From positions 1 through 64,000 of the forward strand of contig NZ_MCUV01000018.1 in NCBI RefSeq assembly GCF_002873395.1: 64,000 bases of DNA, written 5' to 3'. Made by a program: the position numbers and the translations under genes. The DNA is from Vibrio sp. 10N.286.49.B3 (GTDB taxonomy: Bacteria; Pseudomonadota; Gammaproteobacteria; Enterobacterales; Vibrionaceae). This document shows positions 35,456-44,538 of the stretch, in pieces. The number at the start of each line of letters is the position of its first letter. The stretch's first letter is position 1. The notes below the pieces were generated by a model that was given only the letters and a program-made list of their open reading frames with translations, was not told where the DNA came from and did no database searches.

Positions 35456-35509
35456 ATCTATTAATATGACCTAGGACACATCAGGCTATCAATAGCGACT
35501 AATCAGATA

Positions 35510-36991
35510 TTATACCGTTAGTGCTTCATTCTCTTGCTCGATAAGTTCCGCTTTTTTGCTCGCTTCAATCATCTTACGGATAATAACAGAGGCAACCAAA
35601 GCAACACCAACCATAACAACGGCCATTACTGTTAGCATCATGAAGTAGTTACCATATACATTTTGCACCACTTCACGTGTGATTTCTTGACCTTTTTCCA
35701 TTGCAATCGATGTTGATAATACCGCACCAATAATGCCACTTAGCGCCATTGCTACATAGAATAAGCTAACAGAGAAGTTCTCAATATGCTTTGGTGTTAC
35801 CGATAGAATGAATGCAACAACTAAGCTACCAACAATAACCTCAGCAAACGCAAGGAAGAAGTGAATCGCTAGGAAAACTTCAGGGCGAATAATCACACTT
35901 TCACCGACATTCATTACAGAGAAAGTTAGTAAGCCAAATGCAAGTGCTGTCAGAACAAATGAAAAGCTAATTTTCGTTGCTGTTGTAAAGTGAATATTAC
36001 GCTTTTCAAGTGCAGAGAAAATAATGGTAATTAATGGGCCAGCTACAATACACCATAGTGGGTTCATTGCCATTGATGCTTCAGGTGCAATTGGGATTAA
36101 ACCAAATAACTCACCACGCATGGTATTGATGGTTACCATTGTCATTGATGTCATCATTTGACCGTAGTAAACAAAGAAGCAAGTAGTTAGCACAGTCATG
36201 ATCAAAATCGTACCCATCTTTAGGGCTTCAGATTTTTTAGATTTAACCATCAAAGAGACAAAGTACAAAATTGCACATGTACCGATGGCGTAAACGATAT
36301 TTTGACCAACGTCCATATTTGAGAACATGAAGAAAACCATAGCAATCATCGCACCAGATAGTGCAATAAATGCGAGCCAATTTTTCTTACTGACTGGTTG
36401 TTGATCGATTGGCGCTGCAACAGCAACTAAAGACTTGTTACAGATCACTAAAGTAATAAAGGCAAAAGAAGCCATTACTGCTGAGATCATGAAACCGCCA
36501 TTAAAGCCAATAATAAGCACTAGCATTGGGAATAAGTATTGACCAAGTAATGCACCAACATTATTTACAGAGTAGTTGACTGGGTAGCAGTTTTCGAAAT
36601 GCTCTTCGTTAGCAAATGTACGCTTGTACAGGCTAGGATAAGAAGGAGACATTAATCCACGAGAGTAACTTGCAAGAGCGATACCAATTAAACTCAGTGG
36701 TACATTCGTTGTTGATGCACCTAGTACAAGTAATAAGTAACCTGTGGCAAAACAGAAATAAGAAATCGTTAATGAACGATAAGCCCCAAGGAATTTATCG
36801 GCAATGAAACCGCCAGCGATAGCAAATAGTGGGCCAATAGAAGAGAAGGCACCTACAACCATCATGGTATTCGCTTCGCTATAACCTAAATCTTCTAGGA
36901 AAAAGCGGGTAAGAATGACCATCACCCCATAAAAAGATAAGCCAAACATTACTTGGCAGAACATCATCGATTTGTTTAATCTATTCCACAT
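35510..36991 (-). CDS. Divergent POT/PTR2-like major facilitator transporter
   Basis: A 493-residue protein with about 14 hydrophobic segments. FYGVMVILTRFFLEDLGYSEANTM and GPLFAIAGGFIADKFLGAYRSLTIS match the first helices and the D-x-x-G-x-R-like loop of proton-coupled oligopeptide transporters, and NYSVNNVGALLGQ resembles their helix-4/5 region. The E-x-x-E-R motif that couples protons in helix 1 of POT carriers is absent; the matching stretch reads CQVMFGLSFYG. The substrate may therefore not be a peptide. A PurR-like palindrome lies 92 bp upstream, which hints at a purine-related cargo (inference). It is convergent with the symporter gene. Confidence 0.75.
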   Translation of the reverse strand: MWNRLNKSMMFCQVMFGLSFYGVMVILTRFFLEDLGYSEANTMMVVGAFSSIGPLFAIAGGFIADKFLGAYRSLTISYFCFATGYLLLVLGASTTNVPLSLIGIALASYSRGLMSPSYPSLYKRTFANEEHFENCYPVNYSVNNVGALLGQYLFPMLVLIIGFNGGFMISAVMASFAFITLVICNKSLVAVAAPIDQQPVSKKNWLAFIALSGAMIAMVFFMFSNMDVGQNIVYAIGTCAILYFVSLMVKSKKSEALKMGTILIMTVLTTCFFVYYGQMMTSMTMVTINTMRGELFGLIPIAPEASMAMNPLWCIVAGPLITIIFSALEKRNIHFTTATKISFSFVLTALAFGLLTFSVMNVGESVIIRPEVFLAIHFFLAFAEVIVGSLVVAFILSVTPKHIENFSVSLFYVAMALSGIIGAVLSTSIAMEKGQEITREVVQNVYGNYFMMLTVMAVVMVGVALVASVIIRKMIEASKKAELIEQENEALTV

Positions 36992-37082
36992 TATTGAGAT
37001 CTCTTAGTTTAGATCCCGACAGTATAAAGCACTGTGAAATTGACGCAATCTGGTTTTACATAAACTAAACTCAAGAAAAGTC

Positions 37083-37098
37083 ACGCACACGTTTGCGT
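37083..37098. promoter_or_regulatory. PurR-like operator upstream of POT-like gene
   Basis: ACGCACACGTTTGCGT differs from the ideal PurR palindrome ACGCAAACGTTTGCGT at one base. It lies 92 bases ahead of the transporter's start codon. It is related to the box at 28157-28176. A role for PurR or another LacI-type regulator is inferred, not shown. Confidence 0.55.
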
Positions 37099-37260
37099 AA
37101 TGATCAGATTTGCAAAATTAAATTTCAATAACATTTTTAATGTCTAAATTATCAGTAGTGATAACATTTTCTTATGGTAATGTGCAATAAACCATCACGT
37201 GGATATATTGTAATACTATTGCTTTTATAGGTTGGAATAACTAAATGAAGGAGTAGAGTA

Positions 37261-37310
37261 TAAAAAACATCCACCTTAATTGGCGAAGAAATGCAATTAA
37301 GGTGGATGTT
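37261..37310 (-). terminator. Terminator of the fruBKA operon
   Basis: A 17-bp perfect stem (37266-37282 with 37294-37310) is followed on the minus strand by six T. It is a strong intrinsic terminator 31 bases past the fruA stop. Confidence 0.9.
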
Positions 37311-37340
37311 GGCAGTGAAAGGCTGTGACTTAACGATTAA

Positions 37341-39071
37341 TTATGAATTCGCTTCTTCACTTTCATTTGTTTTTTTGATGAAAGCATAAGTTAAACCTGT
37401 AACGACAGTGCCAGCAACAATTGCAATAAGGTACATCAATGCATGGTTAATCGCGCCAGGAATGGCAAGTACAAATAATCCGCCGTGTGGAGCCATCAGT
37501 TTTGCACCAAACAGCATTGACAATGCACCTGTTAATGAGCCACCTAAGAGACATGCAGGAATAACACGCATTGGATCTTTTGCCGCAAAAGGAATAGCAC
37601 CTTCTGAAATAAAGCATAAACCGAGAACAAAAGAAGCTTTACCAGCTTCACGTTCACTTGCTGCAAACTTTTTCTTAGCTAAAAATGTCGCTAAACCCAT
37701 ACCTAGAGGCGGAACCATACCTGCGGCCATAATGGCAGCCATTGGCGCATAAGTTTGTGATGCTAATAGACCAACACCAAATGTATAAGCGGCTTTATTA
37801 ATCGGACCACCTAAATCAAAACACATCATCGCACCGAGAATAACACCAAGCAATACTGCGTTTGCTGAACCCATGTTGTTTAAGAACTCGGTCATTGCAG
37901 CCATAATACTTGCAACAGGCGTGCCAACGACATAAATCATTACCAAACCAGTAAATAAGCTGGCAATAAATGGAATGATAAGAATTGGTTTCAATGCTTC
38001 CATCGATTGTGGCAGAGATAGCTTATCGGCAATAAATTTTGCTGAATAACCGGCAATAAAACCAGCTGCAATACCACCAAGGAAACCGGCTCCTAATGTA
38101 CTTGCTAACATCCCACCAATTAGACCAGGTGCTAAACCAGGTCGGTCAGCAATAGAAAAAGCGATAAAACCTGCTAATACAGGGATCATTAATGCAAATG
38201 CTGCTCCGCCGCCAATATTCATTAATGCAGCAGGTAGTGAGCCTTCAACTTCAAATGCTTTAATACCAAAAACGAAAGATAAAGCAATGATCAAGCCCCC
38301 AGCAACGACAACAGGAAGCATGTGAGATACACCTGTCATTAAGTGCTTATAAACGCCTTTTTTCTCATCACTACTTGAAGCAGTAGAAGAACTACCAGAA
38401 TGAGCATAAGTTTCAGCTTGAGAAAATGCGTTATTCATTTCTTCTTTTGTTTTCTTTAACGCTGGGCTCGTTGTTGTTTTATATAATTTCTTGCCATTAA
38501 AACGATCCAGAGGCACATCGATATCTGCAGCAATAATAACAAGATCGGCTTCTAGAATATCTTGATCAGTAAGTTGGTTTTTCGCCCCTACTGATCCGCG
38601 CGTTTCAACTTTAATATGATGGCCTTGACGCTTCGCTTCATTTTCCAGCGCTTCAGCAGCCATAAAGGTATGAGCGACACCTGTTGGACAAGCAGTAATG
38701 GCAACAATTTTTTTCTGAGATTGATCGTTGGCTACTGGAGTCTGTTTACTTTCAACATTAGTCAGTGTTACTGCTTTTTCTGCAGCTTGTTGTAAAAAAG
38801 CAACGCTGTCAGTTGTGCATTCGGAGATATCAGCCTGGTATACTTTTTTACCTTTGAAACGAGAAAGTTCAATGTCAACACTGGCTGCGATAACAATAAA
38901 ATCTGCTTTCTCTATTTGTTCAGCAGTGAGCTCATTTGTCGGGGATACCGTTGATTGGCACTCAATGTCAGCATTCCAGTTAAGAGATTTACTTGCGCGC
39001 TCTAACAGGCCCGCAGCAATGATGCTATTTGCTATGCCGCTTGGGCATGCAGTTAAGATGGCAATATTCAT
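37341..39071 (-). CDS. fruA: Fructose PTS permease, EIIBC component
   Basis: A 576-residue protein with two IIB-like domains and one IIC membrane domain. The first IIB-like unit (residues 1-100) has TACPSGIANS and the second (about 125-225) has TACPTGVAHT, the P-loop that carries the phosphorylated Cys. A Ser-rich linker leads to IIC (residues about 240-570) with eight or more helices, including the GGPINKAAYTFG segment. It imports fructose with phosphorylation to fructose-1-phosphate. Last gene of fruBKA. Both IIB-like domains keep the Cys, whereas E. coli FruA has lost it in the first. Confidence 0.95.
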   Translation of the reverse strand: MNIAILTACPSGIANSIIAAGLLERASKSLNWNADIECQSTVSPTNELTAEQIEKADFIVIAASVDIELSRFKGKKVYQADISECTTDSVAFLQQAAEKAVTLTNVESKQTPVANDQSQKKIVAITACPTGVAHTFMAAEALENEAKRQGHHIKVETRGSVGAKNQLTDQDILEADLVIIAADIDVPLDRFNGKKLYKTTTSPALKKTKEEMNNAFSQAETYAHSGSSSTASSSDEKKGVYKHLMTGVSHMLPVVVAGGLIIALSFVFGIKAFEVEGSLPAALMNIGGGAAFALMIPVLAGFIAFSIADRPGLAPGLIGGMLASTLGAGFLGGIAAGFIAGYSAKFIADKLSLPQSMEALKPILIIPFIASLFTGLVMIYVVGTPVASIMAAMTEFLNNMGSANAVLLGVILGAMMCFDLGGPINKAAYTFGVGLLASQTYAPMAAIMAAGMVPPLGMGLATFLAKKKFAASEREAGKASFVLGLCFISEGAIPFAAKDPMRVIPACLLGGSLTGALSMLFGAKLMAPHGGLFVLAIPGAINHALMYLIAIVAGTVVTGLTYAFIKKTNESEEANS

Positions 39072-39087
39072 AATGTTGACCTTTTTC

Positions 39088-40056
39088 TTATTTACTTTGT
39101 GCAGAGCAAAGAGTTTGTAATTGGATTTGTTGAATCATGTCGTTCAATTGATTTGTGTTCGCTACACCGACGCCAATTTGTGAAACAGCCAATGCTGAAA
39201 GGGCAGTCGCTTGCTTAAGAAGTGATGGTTTATCCATAGCTTGCATATGCCCCCAACATAAACCAGCCACTAATGTGTCACCAGCACCTACAGTACTAAC
39301 GACTTTCATACGCGGAGGTTGGGATTGTAGCCATTCACCTTGGTTTAGCCACATTACGCCTTGAGGACCCATTGAAATAACAATGTTATCAATTCCTTTA
39401 TCTGATAATTCAAGTGCTGCATGCTGACAATCTTCAGGAGTTGTTAATTTCTTACCAATGAACTCACCTAGTTCTTCTTCGTTAGGTTTAATTAACCATG
39501 GCTTTGACTCTAAGCCTGCTGCGAGAGCTTCACGACTACTATCAAAGATTACTTTTTTGCCTAGATCGTGTAATAACTGAATCCACTTTGCTGATTGGCT
39601 CGGCGTAATTCCTTTTGGTAAGCTCCCAGCAAAAACAAAGTAATCATGCTCTTTTGCTAAACGGATAAGCGTTGCTTCAAAGTTGGCTATATCTTGTGAC
39701 GTTACTTGAACGCCAGGGAAGTTAAGATCGCTAACCTCACCATTATCCTCAACAAGCTTTACATTGATACGAGTTGAACCATCAACATAGATAAATTCAT
39801 TTTTAGCATTGATATCGTGAAAAAGTTGCTGAAAAAGTTCAGGGTTGTTCTTGCCTAAAAATCCAGTAACTGTCACATCAGCACCAAGATCGCTAAGTAC
39901 TTTAGCGACATTAACGCCTTTACCAGCAGCATGAATAGAGCTGCTAGAAACAAGGTTGACAGTTCCTTTTGTTAATGTACCAAGCTGCCCTGTTAAATCT
40001 AAAGCTGGGTTGAGTGTAATGGTGACTACTTTGTTGGTTACTTTTGAAGAGGCCAT
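39088..40056 (-). CDS. fruK: 1-phosphofructokinase
   Basis: A 322-residue PfkB-family kinase. The ATG at 40056 follows AAGGA/GGAG and directly abuts the fruB stop; the upstream in-frame start (40098) lies inside fruB. The N-terminus VVTITLNPALDLTG, the GKGVNVAKVLSDLGA sugar-binding segment and the C-terminal STVGAGDTLVAGLCWG (anion hole and catalytic Asp) define 1-phosphofructokinase. It converts fructose-1-phosphate to fructose-1,6-bisphosphate with ATP. It is the middle gene of fruBKA, 17 bases before fruA, so translation is likely coupled. Confidence 0.95.
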   Translation of the reverse strand: MASSKVTNKVVTITLNPALDLTGQLGTLTKGTVNLVSSSSIHAAGKGVNVAKVLSDLGADVTVTGFLGKNNPELFQQLFHDINAKNEFIYVDGSTRINVKLVEDNGEVSDLNFPGVQVTSQDIANFEATLIRLAKEHDYFVFAGSLPKGITPSQSAKWIQLLHDLGKKVIFDSSREALAAGLESKPWLIKPNEEELGEFIGKKLTTPEDCQHAALELSDKGIDNIVISMGPQGVMWLNQGEWLQSQPPRMKVVSTVGAGDTLVAGLCWGHMQAMDKPSLLKQATALSALAVSQIGVGVANTNQLNDMIQQIQLQTLCSAQSK

Positions 40057-40057
40057 A

Positions 40058-41191
40058 TTATTTTCCTTCTCCAAGCCCTGCAGCAATAGCATTACCAATC
40101 GCTTCTAATGCCTGTTTAGCATCATCACCATCAGCACTGAACTGAAGTTGATGACCGTGCTTCACACCTAAGGCGATAACTTTCATTAAGCTTTTTGCAT
40201 TTACAGGCTTACCAGTACCATCTAAATTGGTAACAACAATTTTAGACTCAAATTTCTTCGCTTCAGCAACTAACATCGCTCCAGGTCTAGCATGAAGACC
40301 GTGGGTATTTTTAATGATAAAAGTAGCCGTATTATCATCATTTCCTGCTGGGGCTGACTCTTCCCCTTTTAAGATAGAAATGAGTTGCTCAGGCGTAGCG
40401 CTAAATAAAGAGGCCTGTTTATTTTCAAAAACAAGCTGTGTTAAAGTCGTTAAAATAGATTGGTGAGCATTATTACAGGCTGCAAAAGCAATCAAAGCTT
40501 TAACTGGTAACCCTTCATACTCACAATCGTTGGCAGTAGAGACAAAGGCAACACCAGTACGATTTGTTGCCACATTACTTGCGGTGACCCATAGACCTTG
40601 CCCAAGGTGTGTTGGCTTTTTAGTGACGATATCAGCAACAAATTCATTCTCAGCACAGCCGGTGTTTCTTAGCATGCCACTTGCAACGGCAGTCATTTGT
40701 AACATATCGCTAGAAGGAAAGAGTTGTTGGATTAGTGCTGCATCGAAATCAGCTTCTAGTTGAACTTGACCGTTTAGCAATGCAATTATTTCTTCTTCGT
40801 TTTGTGCATTTTTTAAATGTTCTTCAACACCGTCGGCAGAGAGAACTTTGGTCAACTGCTTTAAAATGCCTAAATGCTCATCTGATTTAGCTGCAATCCC
40901 GATAGCAACATAGACCGTATTACCATTTTCCCAGTCAACACCTTGTGGAAAATGATGAATGGCAACACCCGTTTGTTTTACTAGATCACGCGTATCGGTG
41001 GTGCCATGAGGAATAGCTATACCGTTTCCCAAGAAAGTAGAGTTTTGCCCCTCACGGTTGAGCATACCTTCAACATAACCTTCACCAACAAATCCTTTCT
41101 GAGTTAGATCAGCGGCTAAAGCTCGTATTGCAATAAATTTATCTGCGGCAGATTGTTGTAATTGTATATCTTCATTCGTTAGTTTTAGCAT
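40058..41191 (-). CDS. fruB: Fructose-specific PTS EIIA-HPr fusion protein
   Basis: A 377-residue multiphosphoryl-transfer protein. Residues 1-145 form the IIA-Fru domain with the phosphorylated His in GNGIAIPHGTTDT. A central linker domain follows, then an HPr-like domain (about 288-377) with NTHGLHARPGAMLVAEA (the phospho-His in GLHARP) and GKPVNAKSLMKVIALG. It relays phosphate from enzyme I to FruA. It heads the operon; a Cra box lies 35 bases upstream of its start. Confidence 0.95.
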   Translation of the reverse strand: MLKLTNEDIQLQQSAADKFIAIRALAADLTQKGFVGEGYVEGMLNREGQNSTFLGNGIAIPHGTTDTRDLVKQTGVAIHHFPQGVDWENGNTVYVAIGIAAKSDEHLGILKQLTKVLSADGVEEHLKNAQNEEEIIALLNGQVQLEADFDAALIQQLFPSSDMLQMTAVASGMLRNTGCAENEFVADIVTKKPTHLGQGLWVTASNVATNRTGVAFVSTANDCEYEGLPVKALIAFAACNNAHQSILTTLTQLVFENKQASLFSATPEQLISILKGEESAPAGNDDNTATFIIKNTHGLHARPGAMLVAEAKKFESKIVVTNLDGTGKPVNAKSLMKVIALGVKHGHQLQFSADGDDAKQALEAIGNAIAAGLGEGK

Positions 41192-41225
41192 GTTGCCTCT
41201 TTAGCTATCAGCGATATTGGTTTTA

Positions 41226-41241
41226 GCTGAAACGATTCAGC
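41226..41241. promoter_or_regulatory. Cra/FruR operator at fruB
   Basis: GCTGAAACGATTCAGC fits the Cra consensus (TGAA-N-CG-N-TTCA) within a GC-TGA palindrome. It lies 35-50 bases before the fruB start, where binding would overlap the promoter or leader, and the regulator is encoded next door. Confidence 0.85.
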
Positions 41242-41373
41242 ATGAGGGTGTAAAAAAAGCAAATTTTGATATACAGGATCAAAAATTACTTTTTAGAGTA
41301 TAGTCAATAATGAGTTAACTAATAATATTATTTAGATAGTTAAAATTGCGATCTAGTTTACACTTTTACTAGT

Positions 41374-41391
41374 AGCTGAATCATTTCAGCT
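41374..41391. promoter_or_regulatory. Cra/FruR operator, fruR-proximal copy 1
   Basis: AGCTGAATCATTTCAGCT is a near-perfect palindrome of the Cra type. It is one of two boxes whose centres are about 22-23 bases apart (two helical turns) upstream of fruR, suggesting autoregulation or a shared control region for both transcripts. Confidence 0.8.
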
Positions 41392-41397
41392 ACAATA

Positions 41398-41412
41398 CTG
41401 AATCGGTTCAGC
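41398..41412. promoter_or_regulatory. Cra/FruR operator, fruR-proximal copy 2
   Basis: CTGAATCGGTTCAGC matches the Cra consensus core TGAATCGNTTCA exactly. It is the best-matching of the three boxes and lies about 72 bases ahead of the fruR ATG. Confidence 0.85.
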
Positions 41413-41483
41413 GTATAATTCAAGTATTGGTAAGATCAAATGTAAGTAAATATGATCTAACGCACAATTAAAGGTTTAATGAT

Positions 41484-42476
41484 ATGACACTTGATGATAT
41501 TGCAAAATTAGCTGGAGTTTCAAAAACAACTGCTAGTTATGTCATTAACGGAAAAGCACAAAAATATCGCATTAGCGAAGCGACTCAAAAAAAAGTGATG
41601 GCAGTTGTGGAAGAGTATAACTACCGACCCGATCATGCCGCTTCATCGCTAAGGGCTGGGCATAGTCGTTCATTCGGGCTTATTATTCCAGATCTTGAAA
41701 ACTCAAGTTATGCACGTTTGGCTAAACTTCTTGAGCAAAACTCAAGAAGTGCAGGCTATCAAATCTTGATAGGGTGTTCAGATGATGAACCTGAAACAGA
41801 AATTAAAGTAGCAGAAGCTTTAGTTAGTCGTCGTATCGATGCTTTATTTGTGGCCAGTTCTATTCCGCAGGCTAGTGAGTTTTATTTGAAACTGCAGCGA
41901 TCAGGTACCCCTGTTATTGCAATTGATCGACCTTTAGATGATGAATATTTTTCATGCGTCATTAGTGAAGATTTTAGTAGTTCTTATGATTTAACCGATT
42001 CGGTACTAACGCCGCAGGTAAAAAGTATTGGTTTGATAGGGGCATTACCAGAATTAAATATTTCACATGAACGTCAATTGGGATTTGAATCAGCGTGTCA
42101 AAAGAGAAAATTGAATCTGCTAGAGCATTGTGTCATTGGCTATGGCGATCACTTTAACCGAGAATCTGGAAGCGCTGTATTTAAGCAATGGATAGCTAAT
42201 GGCATTATTCCTGATTCAATAATCACAACATCATATACTTTGCTTGAAGGTGTGCTTGATGTGCTATTTGAAAAGCCAGAGTTGATGTCTAAAATTAAAC
42301 TTGGCACATTTGGTGATAATCGATTATTAGATTTTATCCCTATTAAGGTAAACTCATTACCTCAGCAATTTGAAATGATTGCAGATAGTGCAATGGAGTT
42401 AGCATTAAATGCATCGGCTAAACGCTATCAACCAGGTGTCGAGTTAATTGCACGAAAAATAATAGTTAGACACTAG
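41484..42476 (+). CDS. cra: LacI-family catabolite repressor-activator
   Basis: A 330-residue LacI-family regulator (Cra/FruR). The N-terminal helix-turn-helix MTLDDIAKLAGVSKTTASYVING is followed by the hinge NYRPDHAASSLRAGHS and a periplasmic-binding-like sensor domain (SFGLIIPDLENSSYARL). It responds to fructose-1-phosphate made by FruA and represses the fru operon in its absence. It is divergent from fruBKA with three Cra boxes between them. The length agrees with E. coli Cra (334 residues). Confidence 0.93.
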   Translation: MTLDDIAKLAGVSKTTASYVINGKAQKYRISEATQKKVMAVVEEYNYRPDHAASSLRAGHSRSFGLIIPDLENSSYARLAKLLEQNSRSAGYQILIGCSDDEPETEIKVAEALVSRRIDALFVASSIPQASEFYLKLQRSGTPVIAIDRPLDDEYFSCVISEDFSSSYDLTDSVLTPQVKSIGLIGALPELNISHERQLGFESACQKRKLNLLEHCVIGYGDHFNRESGSAVFKQWIANGIIPDSIITTSYTLLEGVLDVLFEKPELMSKIKLGTFGDNRLLDFIPIKVNSLPQQFEMIADSAMELALNASAKRYQPGVELIARKIIVRH

Positions 42477-42492
42477 TGAATTGTAAAAGTAC

Positions 42493-43620
42493 TCAGAGAA
42501 CATCTTTTTCTGGGTACTGTTCAATAATAGCTGTTAGTTCATTTTGATGCTCTCTGAGCGCTTCTACACAATTCTCATCAATCTTACCTTCACTAGCCAG
42601 TCGCTCTAATTGAATTAATGCCATTGGAACGGAACCTGCTTGTCGGTATGGTCTATGACTGGTTAGATTATCGAAAATATTAGCAACTTTCATTATTCTC
42701 GCTGGTATAGAAATACTGGCGTGAGAGAGACCATTAGGGTAACCAGAGCCATCTAAATATTCATGCTGGGTGGTAATGATATTTTTTAACATATTAATGT
42801 CAAAATGCTGAGGTGAGCCAGTTTGGTCAATAAGTTCATCAATGATACCCACACCATTGATTAAGTGCTGCTTAATGGTATTTTTATCCTCGTTTGAAAT
42901 ATTACTACGACAGAGTAATTGTTGCTCAGATAAGGATGATTTTCCTATATCGTGTAACCGACAGAGTATCATTAAATTCTGAATAACTTCATGACCTAAT
43001 TGATAATGTTCGGCGAGCTCTTGTGATAAAATGCGAATATAAGCATTTAAGCGCAGATGATGATATTGGCTCTCAGACCGATAACCAGAAGCCATATTCT
43101 TTCTTTCATTAGCATGAGATAAAATACGGTTAACAATATTTAAGTCTAATGAGAACTTTTCTTGCAAGTCATCAATATACTCTTTAATTACTCGGTCTGT
43201 GCAATATTCAAAATCGTTACTTCCCGCCGAATCTAGAAATAAGAAACCGGTAAACTGTTTTTGATTGAAAATAGGTACAGTAAGAGAAGAGTTAAAGCCT
43301 TGCTCAAGCAACCAACGAGAGTGTTGAGAGTCTGGTGTCACTTGTTGTGAAATATTCCCTAAAATACGCGGTTTGTTTTGCTCCGCAAGCGAACATAGCG
43401 ACTTGGTGTTATCGATGCGCGTTTCATAGTAATTCATTGTTGAGTGAGACGACGCACTTTCAGCGTAGGTAGATAGCTTATCACTACTTGAATCATAAAA
43501 TGCAAACGATACACGTTGCAGGTGAGGAAATTTAACCTGTAGATCGTCTTGTATATAGCTCAATTTAGTAGTGATTGACGCAATTTGAATTTTTGATTCA
43601 CTTTTTGCTATCGTTACCAT
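42493..43620 (-). CDS. GAF-domain HD-GYP c-di-GMP phosphodiesterase
   Basis: A 375-residue protein without a signal peptide or membrane helix. Residues about 20-155 form a GAF-like sensor (QRVSFAFYDSSSDK, FNSSLTVPIFNQKQFTGFLFLDS). The C-terminal half has an HD-GYP domain with HDIGKSSL (the HD pair), HLINGVGIID and QHEYLDGSGYPNGL (the GYP motif intact), so hydrolysis of c-di-GMP is likely. It converges with the cra gene with only 16 bp between, where an imperfect 10-bp hairpin (42489-42518) partly overlaps its end. Confidence 0.88.
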   Translation of the reverse strand: MVTIAKSESKIQIASITTKLSYIQDDLQVKFPHLQRVSFAFYDSSSDKLSTYAESASSHSTMNYYETRIDNTKSLCSLAEQNKPRILGNISQQVTPDSQHSRWLLEQGFNSSLTVPIFNQKQFTGFLFLDSAGSNDFEYCTDRVIKEYIDDLQEKFSLDLNIVNRILSHANERKNMASGYRSESQYHHLRLNAYIRILSQELAEHYQLGHEVIQNLMILCRLHDIGKSSLSEQQLLCRSNISNEDKNTIKQHLINGVGIIDELIDQTGSPQHFDINMLKNIITTQHEYLDGSGYPNGLSHASISIPARIMKVANIFDNLTSHRPYRQAGSVPMALIQLERLASEGKIDENCVEALREHQNELTAIIEQYPEKDVL

Positions 43621-43749
43621 GACTTCTCATCTCCAAACTTATTTGACTGGAATGAGCACCGATAACACCATGGTGCTTATCTAATTAAGTATAGTTCGAT
43701 ATATTGAAAAGTAATGCAATTGCATATCAAATATTAAATATAACTATAG

Positions 43750-44409
43750 TTATCTAACTTTGATCGCAGAAATGATATTTTCCTCTGTACCGGGTTGCCA
43801 TTTTACGTGCGGCAACATTGCAGCATGGTAAATCGGGGTTTGATACATAGAGGACAGCCACTGTTCAATTAAATCAAGCTGTTGTGATTTAAACCACCGC
43901 CTTTCTACTCGTGAAAACTGACGAACGAAAGGCAAGATCGCATAATCAGCAAGACCAGCTGAGCCACCTGATAAATATCGATTATTTTGCAATTTTTGGT
44001 TTAAGTGAATGAGTAATTGATAGCACTCTATGCGGTAGTCATCTTTGTCGGCATGGTGGTAGCGTGCTGCAATCTTATAGCGATCTAAGTTAGGAATAAA
44101 CTCGTTATCGTGAAGTTGTACTAACTGCAATTGTGCTTGCCGTTGATCGACAGTGCAATGGTCAATGTAGCTATAGCTCCAAAGTAAAATATCTAAACTC
44201 TCGTCTATTACTACTTCATCGGGTAGTTGCAGAACCGGCACTGTTGATTTCGATGAACAACTTATCATTTCCATAGGTAAGTGACTCATATTAACCTCCC
44301 TAAGAATAAAAGTATGCTGATTTGCCAGTAAACCTAATCTTGCTCGCATAGCATAAGGACAAAAGCGAAGTGAATACAGGATAGGAAGGGGTTCAAGTAA
44401 TTGTGCCAT
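43750..44409 (-). CDS. Glutathione S-transferase family protein
   Basis: A 219-residue GST-fold protein. The N-terminal thioredoxin-like domain has LRFCPYAMRARLGL, a CPYAMR motif of the omega/beta-type or glutaredoxin-2-like members with a catalytic Cys, and TVPVLQLPDEVVIDESLDI, the cis-Pro and glutathione-binding segment. The rest is the all-alpha C-terminal domain (DYAILPFVRQFSRV). It likely performs reductive deglutathionylation rather than conjugation. The gene stands alone between the HD-GYP gene (same strand) and a divergent pair. Confidence 0.85.
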   Translation of the reverse strand: MAQLLEPLPILYSLRFCPYAMRARLGLLANQHTFILREVNMSHLPMEMISCSSKSTVPVLQLPDEVVIDESLDILLWSYSYIDHCTVDQRQAQLQLVQLHDNEFIPNLDRYKIAARYHHADKDDYRIECYQLLIHLNQKLQNNRYLSGGSAGLADYAILPFVRQFSRVERRWFKSQQLDLIEQWLSSMYQTPIYHAAMLPHVKWQPGTEENIISAIKVR

Positions 44410-44538
44410 ACCTTTAACTCTCTAAGTACCGTCGATGTAAATATAGATTCAATTGTGGTTTATTGCTGATTATATTTGGCATGATTGATCTCTGTTTTCT
44501 ATACTTTTGCTATTAATTGATAAATATAGGGATCTACC

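Larger units (their letters stand above)
36992..37340. other. Intergenic region upstream of POT-like gene
   Basis: This 349-base stretch holds the PurR-like box, a candidate promoter (TTGCGT at 37043-37048 and TATACT near 37021-37026 read on the minus strand, 16-base spacer) and the fru operon terminator. Nothing else is seen. Confidence 0.5.
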
